A stretch of 64,000 bases of DNA, taken from Ilex aquifolium. Its lineage: Eukaryota > Streptophyta > Magnoliopsida > Aquifoliales > Aquifoliaceae. The position numbers and the translations under genes were made by a program. This document shows positions 1-9,628 of the stretch, piece by piece (position 1 is the first letter of the stretch; every line of letters begins with the position of its first letter). The stretch is taken from the NCBI GenBank assembly GCA_951799425.1, contig OX637397.1, positions 744,001-808,000 on the forward strand, in the 5' to 3' direction. Below the pieces are notes generated by a model. That model ran no database searches. It saw only the letters and a list, made by a program, of their open reading frames with translations, and had not been told where the DNA came from.

Positions 1-153
1 TTGTAATGAGAACTTGAAACCCTAACCAATATATTGAGATCAAAATTGGTGATTCATCTTCTAACAAGTTCGAAATGGTGATGGAAGTTTGGTATAGTTG
101 ACCATTCCCCTCCACTAGGAAAAAAAAGTAATTTCCTATTCTTTAGTATTTCT
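1..153 (+). repeat. partial A subunit at the left window edge
   Basis: The window opens inside an A subunit, at the position matching 380 in the first full copy (about A position 48). The rest of A follows up to the B subunit that starts at 154. It carries the TTGACCATTC variant and TTTCCTATTC near its 3' end. It is cut only by the window edge. Confidence 0.93.
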
Positions 154-332
154 GACATAACTTTTTACTCCGGTCTCTGATTAAGATGATTCTTGCTGCA
201 TTGTAAAGAATTCTTGAATCCCTAACCATTTTATTCACATCAAAAGTCATGAAAAATCCACTAGCATGGGCTCTATTGTAACGCAAGTTTGGTGTAATAA
301 GTAGTCCTCCTTTAAAATGATATAGTATATCG
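154..332 (+). repeat. first complete B subunit (179 bp)
   Basis: The subunit runs from GACATAACTTTTTACTCC to AGTATATCG. It carries the CCACTAG variant and a TGATATAG 3' end that also mark the units at 2049, 6597 and 8871, so it belongs to the same unit type as position 5 of the 6-unit HOR that follows. Confidence 0.92.
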
Positions 333-395
333 GACATAACTTTTTCTCCCGAACTCGGACTGAGCTAACTCTTGCGGCATTGTAATGAGAACTTG

Positions 396-404
396 AAACC
401 CTAA
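396..404 (+). other. telo-box-like motif AAACCCTAA, once per A subunit
   Basis: The nine bases AAACCCTAA sit at A positions 64-72 and recur every 379 bp in nearly all A subunits. The last base is lost or the context changed in a few copies, for example CCCTCACC near 19729 and CCCTAAGC near 28069 and 32994. B has the related AATCCCTAACC without the full box. In plants, telo-boxes are bound by telomere-repeat-binding proteins. Any such role here is a guess, because the motif could be incidental to the ancestral monomer. Confidence 0.6.
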
Positions 405-498
405 CCAATATATTGAGATCAAAATTGGTGATTCATCTTCTAACAAGTTCGAAATGGTGATGGAAGTTTGGTATAGTTGGCCATTCCCCTCCACTAGG

Positions 499-506
499 AA
501 AAAAAA
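499..506 (+). other. A8 tract, once per A subunit
   Basis: Eight consecutive A residues follow CCACTAGG and precede GTAATTTC at A positions 167-174 in almost every copy. Rare changes replace the adjacent G, for example near 41424. It lies in the part of A that has no counterpart in B, so it is a landmark of the A-specific expansion. Runs of A this long stiffen and bend DNA and disfavour nucleosomes. Phasing at 379 bp is seen directly, but an effect on chromatin is inferred. Confidence 0.7.
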
Positions 507-532
507 GTAATTTCCCATTCTTTAGTATTTCT

Positions 533-711
533 GACATAACTTTTTACTCCGGTCTCTGATTAAGATGATTCTTGCTGCATTGTAAAGAATTCTTGAATCC
601 CTAACCATTTTATTCACATCAAAAGTCATGAAAAATCCTCTAGCATGGGCTCTATTGTAACGTAAGTTTGGTGTAATAAGTAGTCCACCTTTAAAATGAA
701 ATAGTATATCG
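533..711 (+). repeat. representative B subunit (179 bp)
   Basis: Type copy of subunit B. It starts GACATAACTTTTTACTCCGG and ends AGTATATCG. Aligned to A without gaps, the first 100 positions match at about 75 and the first 140 at about 101 (hand count). Shared blocks are GACATAACTTTTT, TGC(T/G)GCATTGTAA, CCCTAACCA, ATCAAAA and AAGTTTGGT. Landmarks are an EcoRI site in the dyad AAGAATTCTT at B 53-62 and TTTAAA near B 158-163. Variable sites include TTGC(T/G)GC, GTAA(A/T)GAATTC, TC(CT/TT/CA)CTAG, CGCA(A/T)GTTTGG and GTCC(T/A)CC. Confidence 0.95.
585..594 (+). other. EcoRI-containing dyad AAGAATTCTT, once per B subunit
   Basis: A perfect 10-bp palindrome at B positions 53-62 in the majority form. 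In the AATGAATTCTT variant form, common in 23.6-32.7 kb and 55-62 kb, the palindrome shrinks to the GAATTC core. The site is present in essentially every unit I read, so EcoRI digestion should release a strong 379-bp band. Confidence 0.8.
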
Positions 712-2806
712 GACATAACTTTTTCTCCCGAACTCGGATTGAGCTAACTCTTGCGGCATTGAAATGAGAACTTGAAACCCTAACCAATATATTGAGATCA
801 AAATTGGTGATTCATCTTCTAACAAGTTCGAAATTGTGATGGAAGTTTGGTATAGTTGGCCATTCCCCTCCACTAGGAAAAAAAAGTAATTTCCCATTCT
901 TTAGTATTTCTGACATAACTTTTTACTCCGGTCTTTGATTAAGATGATTCTTGCTGCATTGTAAAGAATTCTTGAATCCCTAACAATTTTATTCACATCA
1001 AAAGTCATGAAAAATCCTCTAGCATGGGCTCTATTGTAACGCAAGTTTGGTGTAATAAGTAGTCCACCTTTAAAATGAAATAGTATATCGGACATAACTT
1101 TTTCTCCCGAACTCGGATTGAGCTAACTCTTGCGGCATTGAAATGAGAACTTGAAACCCTAACCAATATATTGAGATCAAAATTGGTGATTCATCTTCTA
1201 ACAAGTTCGAAATTGTGATGGAAGTTTGGTATAGTTGGCCATTCCCCTCCACTAGGAAAAAAAAGTAATTTCCCATTCTTTAGTATTTCTGACATAACTT
1301 TTTACTCCGGTCTCTGATTAAGATGATTCTTGCGCCATTGTAAAGAATTCTTGAATCCCTAACCATTTTATTCACATCAAAAGTCATGAAAAATCTTCTA
1401 GCATGGGCTCTATTGTAACGCAAGTTTGGTGTAATAAGTAGTCCTCCTTTAAAATGAAATAGTATATGGGACATAACTTTTTCTCCCGAACTCGGATTGA
1501 GCTAACTCTTGCGGCATTGAAATGAGAACTTGAAACCCTAACCAATATATTGAGATCAAAATTGGTGATTCATCTTCTAACAAGTTCGAAATGGTGATGG
1601 AAGTTTGGTTTAGTTGACCATTCCCCTCCACTAGGAAAAAAAAGTAATTTCTCATTCTTTAGTATTTCTGACATAACTTTTTACTCCGGTCTCTGATTAA
1701 GATGATTCTTGCTGCATTGTAAAGAATTCTTGAATCCCTAACCATTTTATTCACATCAAAAGTCATGAAAAATCCTCTAGCATGGGCTCTATTGTAACGC
1801 AAGTTTGGTGTAATAAGTAGTCCTCCTTTAAAATGAAATAGTATATCGGACATAACTTTTTCTCCCGAACTCGGATTGAGCTAACTCTTGCGGCATTGTA
1901 ATGAGAACTTGAAACCCTAACCAATATATTGAGATCAAAATTGGTGATTCATCTTCTAACAAGTTCGAAATGGTGATGGAAGTTTGGTATAGTTGACCAT
2001 TCCCCTCCACTAGGAAAAAAAAGTAATTTCCCATTCTTTAGTATTTCTGACATAACTTTTTACTCCGGTCTCTGATTAAGATGATTCTTGCTGCATTGTA
2101 AAGAATTCTTGAATCCCTAACCATTTTATTCACATCAAAAGTCATGAAAAATCCACTAGCATGGGCTCTATTGTAACGCAAGTTTGGTGTAATAAGTAGT
2201 CCTCCTTTAAAATGATATAGTATATCGGACATAACTTTTTCTCCCGAACTCGGACTGAGCTAACTCTTGCGGCATTGTAATGAGAACTTGAAACCCTAAC
2301 CAATATATTGAGATCAAAATTGGTGATTCATCTTCTAACAAGTTCGAAATGGTGATGGAAGTTTGGTATAGTTGGCCATTCCCCTCCACTAGGAAAAAAA
2401 AGTAATTTCCCATTGTTTAGTATTTCTGACATAACTTTTTACTCCGGTCTCTGATTAAGATGATTCTTGCTGCATTGTAAAGAATTCTTGAATCCCTAAC
2501 CATTTTATTCACATCAAAAGTCATGAAAAATCCTCTAGCATGGGCTCTATTGTAACGCAAGTTTGGTGTAATAAGTAGTCCACCTTTAAAATGAAATAGT
2601 ATATCGGACATAACTTTTTCTCCCGAACTCGGATTGAGCTAACTCTTGCGGCATTGAAATGAGAACTTGAAACCCTAACCAATATATTGAGATCAAAATT
2701 GGTGATTCATCTTCTAACAAGTTCGAAATTGTGATGGAAGTTTGGTATAGTTGGCCATTCCCCTCCACTAGGAAAAAAAAGTAATTTCCCATTCTTTAGT
2801 ATTTCT

Positions 2807-5080
2807 GACATAACTTTTTACTCCGGTCTCTGATTAAGATGATTCTTGCTGCATTGTAAAGAATTCTTGAATCCCTAACCATTTTATTCACATCAAAAGT
2901 CATGAAAAATCCTCTAGCATGGGCTCTATTGTAACGCAAGTTTGGTGTAATAAGTAGTCCACCTTTAAAATGAAATAGTATATCGGACATAACTTTTTCT
3001 CCCGAACTCGGATTGAGCTAACTCTTGCGGCATTGAAATGAGAACTTGAAACCCTAACCAATATATTGAGATCAAAATTGGTGATTCATCTTCTAACAAG
3101 TTCGAAATTGTGATGGAAGTTTGGTATAGTTGGCCATTCCCCTCGACTAGGAAAAAAAAGTAATTTCCCATTCTTTAGTATTTCTGACATAACTTTTTAC
3201 TCCGGTCTCTGATTAAGATGATTCTTGCGGCATTGTAAAGAATTCTTGAATCCCTAACCATTTTATTCACATCAAAAGTCATGAAAAATCTTCTAGCATG
3301 GGCTCTATTGTAACGCAAGTTTGGTGTAATAAGTAGTCCTCCTTTAAAATGAAATAGTATATGGGACATAACTTTTTCTCCCGAACTCGGATTGAGCTAA
3401 CTCTTGCGGCATTGTAATGAGAACTTGAAACCCTAACCAATATATTGAGATCAAAATTGGTGATTCATCTTCTAACAAGTTCGAAATGGTGATGGAAGTT
3501 TGGTATAGTTGACCATTCCCCTCCACTAGGAAAAAAAAGTAATTTCCCATTCTTTAGTATTTCTGACATAACTTTTTACTCCGGTCTCTGATTAAGATGA
3601 TTCTTGCTGCATTGTAAAGAATTCTTGAATCCCTAACCATTTTATTCACATCAAAAGTCATGAAAAATCCTCTAGCATGGGCTCTATTGTAACGTAAGTT
3701 TGGTGTAATAAGTAGTCCACCTTTAAAATGAAATAGTATATCGGACATAACTTTTTCTCCCGAACTCGGATTGAGCTAACTCTTGCGGCATTGAAATGAG
3801 AACTTGAAACCCTAACCAATATATTGAGATCAAAATTGGTGATTCATCTTCTAACAAGTTCGAAATTGTGATGGAAGTTTGGTATAGTTGGCCATTCCCC
3901 TCCACTAGGAAAAAAAAGTAATTTCCCATTCTTTAGTATTTCTGACATAACTTTTTACTCCGGTCTCTGATTAAGATGATTCTTGCGGCATTGTAAAGAA
4001 TTCTTGAATCCCTAACCATTTTATTCACATCAAAAGTCATGAAAAATCTTCTAGCATGGGCTCTATTGTAACGCAAGTTTGGTGTAATAAGTAGTCCTCC
4101 TTTAAAATGAAATAGTATATGGGACATAACTTTTTCTCCCGAACTCGGATTGAGCTAACTCTTGCGGCATTGTAATGAGAACTTGAAACCCTAACCAATA
4201 TATTGAGATCAAAATTGGTGATTCATCTGCTAACAAGTTCGAAATGGTGATGGAAGTTTGGTATAGTTGGCCATTCCCCTCCACTAGGAAAAAAAAGAAA
4301 TTTCCCATTCTTTAGTATTTCTGACATAACTTTTTACTCCGGTCTCTGATTAAGATGATTCTTGCTGCATTGTAAAGAATTCTTGAATCCCTAACCATTT
4401 TATTCACATCAAAAGTCATGAAAAATCCTCTAGCATGGGCTCTATTGTAACGCAAGTTTGGTGTAATAAGTAGTCCTCCTTTAAAATGAAATAGTATATC
4501 GGACATAACTTTTTCTCCCGAACTCGGATTGAGCTAACTCTTGCGGCATTGAAATGAGAACTTGAAACCCTAACCAATATATTGAGATCAAAATTGGTGA
4601 TTCATCTTCTAACAAGTTCGAAATGGTGATGGAAGTTTGGTTTAGTTGACCATTCCCCTCCACTAGGAAAAAAAAGTAATTTCTCATTCTTTAGTATTTC
4701 TGACATAACTTTTTACTCCGGTCTCTGATTAAGATGATTCTTGCTGCATTGTAAAGAATTCTTGAATCCCTAACCATTTTATTCACATCAAAAGTCATGA
4801 AAAATCCTCTAGCATGGGCTCTATTGTAACGCAAGTTTGGTGTAATAAGTAGTCCTCCTTTAAAATGAAATAGTATATCGGACATAACTTTTTCTCCCGA
4901 ACTCGGATTGAGCTAACTCTTGCGGCATTGTAATGAGAACTTGAAACCCTAACCAATATATTGAGATCAAAATTGGTGATTCATCTTCTAACAAGTTCGA
5001 AATGGTGATGGAAGTTTGGTATAGTTGACCATTCCCCTCCACTAGGAAAAAAAAGTAATTTCCCATTCTTTAGTATTTCT
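2807..5080 (+). repeat. six units outside the flanking HOR order
   Basis: These six units share the 379-bp frame but break the order of the neighbouring HOR. The first carries CCTCGACTAGG near 3142, a private mark seen again near 9964, exactly 6,822 bp (18 units) later. Two units carry TTGCGGCATTGTAAAG with TATATGGGAC. The unit ending near 4300 has AAAAGAAATTTCCC, also found near 10360. The block looks like an insertion or remnant of an older arrangement between copies of the 6-unit HOR. Confidence 0.75.
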
Positions 5081-7354
5081 GACATAACTTTTTACTCCGG
5101 TCTCTGATTAAGATGATTCTTGCTGCATTGTAAAGAATTCTTGAATCCCTAACCATTTTATTCACATCAAAAGTCATGAAAAATCCTCTAGCATGGGCTC
5201 TATTGTAACGTAAGTTTGGTGTAATAAGTAGTCCACCTTTAAAATGAAATAGTATATCGGACATAACTTTTTCTCCCGAACTCGGATTGAGCTAACTCTT
5301 GCGGCATTGAAATGAGAACTTGAAACCCTAACCAATATATTGAGATCAAAATTGGTGATTCATCTTCTAACAAGTTCGAAATTGTGATGGAAGTTTGGTA
5401 TAGTTGGCCATTCCCCTCCACTAGGAAAAAAAAGTAATTTCCCATTCTTTAGTATTTCTGACATAACTTTTTACTCCGGTCTTTGATTAAGATGATTCTT
5501 GCTGCATTGTAAAGAATTCTTGAATCCCTAACAATTTTATTCACATCAAAAGTCATGAAAAATCCTCTAGCATGGGCTCTATTGTAACGCAAGTTTGGTG
5601 TAATAAGTAGTCCACCTTTAAAATGAAATAGTATATCGGACATAACTTTTTCTCCCGAACTCGGATTGAGCTAACTCTTGCGGCATTGAAATGAGAACTT
5701 GAAACCCTAACCAATATATTGAGATCAAAATTGGTGATTCATCTTCTAACAAGTTCGAAATTGTGATGGAAGTTTGGTATAGTTGGCCATTCCCCTCCAC
5801 TAGGAAAAAAAAGTAATTTCCCATTCTTTAGTATTTCTGACATAACTTTTTACTCCGGTCTCTGATTAAGATGATTCTTGCGCCATTGTAAAGAATTCTT
5901 GAATCCCTAACCATTTTATTCACATCAAAAGTCATGAAAAATCTTCTAGCATGGGCTCTATTGTAACGCAAGTTTGGTGTAATAAGTAGTCCTCCTTTAA
6001 AATGAAATAGTATATGGGACATAACTTTTTCTCCCGAACTCGGATTGAGCTAACTCTTGCGGCATTGAAATGAGAACTTGAAACCCTAACCAATATATTG
6101 AGATCAAAATTGGTGATTCATCTTCTAACAAGTTCGAAATGGTGATGGAAGTTTGGTTTAGTTGACCATTCCCCTCCACTAGGAAAAAAAAGTAATTTCT
6201 CATTCTTTAGTATTTCTGACATAACTTTTTACTCCGGTCTCTGATTAAGATGATTCTTGCTGCATTGTAAAGAATTCTTGAATCCCTAACCATTTTATTC
6301 ACATCAAAAGTCATGAAAAATCCTCTAGCATGGGCTCTATTGTAACGCAAGTTTGGTGTAATAAGTAGTCCTCCTTTAAAATGAAATAGTATATCGGACA
6401 TAACTTTTTCTCCCGAACTCGGATTGAGCTAACTCTTGCGGCATTGTAATGAGAACTTGAAACCCTAACCAATATATTGAGATCAAAATTGGTGATTCAT
6501 CTTCTAACAAGTTCGAAATGGTGATGGAAGTTTGGTATAGTTGACCATTCCCCTCCACTAGGAAAAAAAAGTAATTTCCCATTCTTTAGTATTTCTGACA
6601 TAACTTTTTACTCCGGTCTCTGATTAAGATGATTCTTGCTGCATTGTAAAGAATTCTTGAATCCCTAACCATTTTATTCACATCAAAAGTCATGAAAAAT
6701 CCACTAGCATGGGCTCTATTGTAACGCAAGTTTGGTGTAATAAGTAGTCCTCCTTTAAAATGATATAGTATATCGGACATAACTTTTTCTCCCGAACTCG
6801 GACTGAGCTAACTCTTGCGGCATTGTAATGAGAACTTGAAACCCTAACCAATATATTGAGATCAAAATTGGTGATTCATCTTCTAACAAGTTCGAAATGG
6901 TGATGGAAGTTTGGTATAGTTGGCCATTCCCCTCCACTAGGAAAAAAAAGTAATTTCCCATTGTTTAGTATTTCTGACATAACTTTTTACTCCGGTCTCT
7001 GATTAAGATGATTCTTGCTGCATTGTAAAGAATTCTTGAATCCCTAACCATTTTATTCACATCAAAAGTCATGAAAAATCCTCTAGCATGGGCTCTATTG
7101 TAACGCAAGTTTGGTGTAATAAGTAGTCCACCTTTAAAATGAAATAGTATATCGGACATAACTTTTTCTCCCGAACTCGGATTGAGCTAACTCTTGCGGC
7201 ATTGAAATGAGAACTTGAAACCCTAACCAATATATTGAGATCAAAATTGGTGATTCATCTTCTAACAAGTTCGAAATTGTGATGGAAGTTTGGTATAGTT
7301 GGCCATTCCCCTCCACTAGGAAAAAAAAGTAATTTCCCATTCTTTAGTATTTCT
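5081..7354 (+). repeat. 6-unit HOR, copy 2 (2,274 bp)
   Basis: Repeats the six-unit order of 533-2806 with the same marks: AACGTAAG near 5210, GGTCTTTGATT near 5480, TTGCGCCATTG near 5880, TTGACC in units 3 and 4, TGATATAG near 6770 and CATTGTTTAG near 6962. It is immediately followed by copy 3. Confidence 0.9.
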
Positions 7355-9628
7355 GACATAACTTTTTACTCCGGTCTCTGATTAAGATGATTCTTGCTGC
7401 ATTGTAAAGAATTCTTGAATCCCTAACCATTTTATTCACATCAAAAGTCATGAAAAATCCTCTAGCATGGGCTCTATTGTAACGTAAGTTTGGTGTAATA
7501 AGTAGTCCACCTTTAAAATGAAATAGTATATCGGACATAACTTTTTCTCCCGAACTCGGATTGAGCTAACTCTTGCGGCATTGAAATGAGAACTTGAAAC
7601 CCTAACCAATATATTGAGATCAAAATTGGTGATTCATCTTCTAACAAGTTCGAAATTGTGATGGAAGTTTGGTATAGTTGGCCATTCCCCTCCACTAGGA
7701 AAAAAAAGTAATTTCCCATTCTTTAGTATTTCTGACATAACTTTTTACTCCGGTCTTTGATTAAGATGATTCTTGCTGCATTGTAAAGAATTCTTGAATC
7801 CCTAACAATTTTATTCACATCAAAAGTCATGAAAAATCCTCTAGCATGGGCTCTATTGTAACGCAAGTTTGGTGTAATAAGTAGTCCACCTTTAAAATGA
7901 AATAGTATATCGGACATAACTTTTTCTCCCGAACTCGGATTGAGCTAACTCTTGCGGCATTGAAATGAGAACTTGAAACCCTAACCAATATATTGAGATC
8001 AAAATTGGTGATTCATCTTCTAACAAGTTCGAAATTGTGATGGAAGTTTGGTATAGTTGGCCATTCCCCTCCACTAGGAAAAAAAAGTAATTTCCCATTC
8101 TTTAGTATTTCTGACATAACTTTTTACTCCGGTCTCTGATTAAGATGATTCTTGCGCCATTGTAAAGAATTCTTGAATCCCTAACCATTTTATTCACATC
8201 AAAAGTCATGAAAAATCTTCTAGCATGGGCTCTATTGTAACGCAAGTTTGGTGTAATAAGTAGTCCTCCTTTAAAATGAAATAGTATATGGGACATAACT
8301 TTTTCTCCCGAACTCGGATTGAGCTAACTCTTGCGGCATTGAAATGAGAACTTGAAACCCTAACCAATATATTGAGATCAAAATTGGTGATTCATCTTCT
8401 AACAAGTTCGAAATGGTGATGGAAGTTTGGTTTAGTTGACCATTCCCCTCCACTAGGAAAAAAAAGTAATTTCTCATTCTTTAGTATTTCTGACATAACT
8501 TTTTACTCCGGTCTCTGATTAAGATGATTCTTGCTGCATTGTAAAGAATTCTTGAATCCCTAACCATTTTATTCACATCAAAAGTCATGAAAAATCCTCT
8601 AGCATGGGCTCTATTGTAACGCAAGTTTGGTGTAATAAGTAGTCCTCCTTTAAAATGAAATAGTATATCGGACATAACTTTTTCTCCCGAACTCGGATTG
8701 AGCTAACTCTTGCGGCATTGTAATGAGAACTTGAAACCCTAACCAATATATTGAGATCAAAATTGGTGATTCATCTTCTAACAAGTTCGAAATGGTGATG
8801 GAAGTTTGGTATAGTTGACCATTCCCCTCCACTAGGAAAAAAAAGTAATTTCCCATTCTTTAGTATTTCTGACATAACTTTTTACTCCGGTCTCTGATTA
8901 AGATGATTCTTGCTGCATTGTAAAGAATTCTTGAATCCCTAACCATTTTATTCACATCAAAAGTCATGAAAAATCCACTAGCATGGGCTCTATTGTAACG
9001 CAAGTTTGGTGTAATAAGTAGTCCTCCTTTAAAATGATATAGTATATCGGACATAACTTTTTCTCCCGAACTCGGACTGAGCTAACTCTTGCGGCATTGT
9101 AATGAGAACTTGAAACCCTAACCAATATATTGAGATCAAAATTGGTGATTCATCTTCTAACAAGTTCGAAATGGTGATGGAAGTTTGGTATAGTTGGCCA
9201 TTCCCCTCCACTAGGAAAAAAAAGTAATTTCCCATTGTTTAGTATTTCTGACATAACTTTTTACTCCGGTCTCTGATTAAGATGATTCTTGCTGCATTGT
9301 AAAGAATTCTTGAATCCCTAACCATTTTATTCACATCAAAAGTCATGAAAAATCCTCTAGCATGGGCTCTATTGTAACGCAAGTTTGGTGTAATAAGTAG
9401 TCCACCTTTAAAATGAAATAGTATATCGGACATAACTTTTTCTCCCGAACTCGGATTGAGCTAACTCTTGCGGCATTGAAATGAGAACTTGAAACCCTAA
9501 CCAATATATTGAGATCAAAATTGGTGATTCATCTTCTAACAATTTCGAAATTGTGATGGAAGTTTGGTATAGTTGGCCATTCCCCTCCACTAGGAAAAAA
9601 AAGTAATTTCCCATTCTTTAGTATTTCT
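7355..9628 (+). repeat. 6-unit HOR, copy 3 (2,274 bp)
   Basis: Tandem with copy 2 and carrying the same marks, each displaced by 2,274 bp (GGTCTTTGATT near 7750, TTGCGCCATTG near 8150, TGATATAG near 9040, CATTGTTTAG near 9236). A private change, AACAATTTCG near 9540, separates it from copy 2. The few differences suggest a recent duplication. Confidence 0.9.

Larger units (their letters stand above)
333..532 (+). repeat. representative A subunit (200 bp)
   Basis: Type copy of subunit A. It starts GACATAACTTTTTCTCCCGA and ends CTTTAGTATTTCT. Landmarks within it: TGCGGCATTG near A positions 41-50, telo-box AAACCCTAA at A 64-72, a TTCGAA dyad near A 117-122, TTGGCCATTCCCCTCC near A 145-160, and an A8 tract at A 167-174. 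Recurrent variable sites include CATTG(T/A)AATGAG, CTCGGA(C/T)TGAG, GAAAT(G/T)GTG, TTG(G/A)CC and TTTC(C/T)CATT. These travel together and define the HORs. A differs from B chiefly by about 21 extra bases in the 3' part around the A tract. Confidence 0.95.
533..2806 (+). repeat. 6-unit HOR, copy 1 (2,274 bp)
   Basis: Six 379-bp units in a fixed order of variant types. Marks: unit 1 has AACGTAAG in B; unit 2 has GGTCTTTGATT and CTAACAATTTT; unit 3 has TTGCGCCATTG, TATATGGGAC and GGTTTAGTTGACC; unit 4 has CATTGTAATG in A; unit 5 has CCACTAG and TGATATAG; unit 6 has CATTGTTTAG at its B start (2411-2420). The same order returns at 5081 and 7355. Confidence 0.88.

Noticed and set aside
430-450. 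Twelve-base match TCTTCTAACAAG to the Arabidopsis 178-180 bp centromere repeat, as remembered
   Set aside because: The match is recalled, not searched, and is too short to claim homology. An alignment of the consensus unit to plant centromere satellites would decide it.
333-711. CENP-B box as in mammalian centromeric satellites
   Set aside because: No stretch matches the core TTCG....A..CGGG pattern. The nearest candidate, around TTCGAAATGG, lacks the CGGG end.
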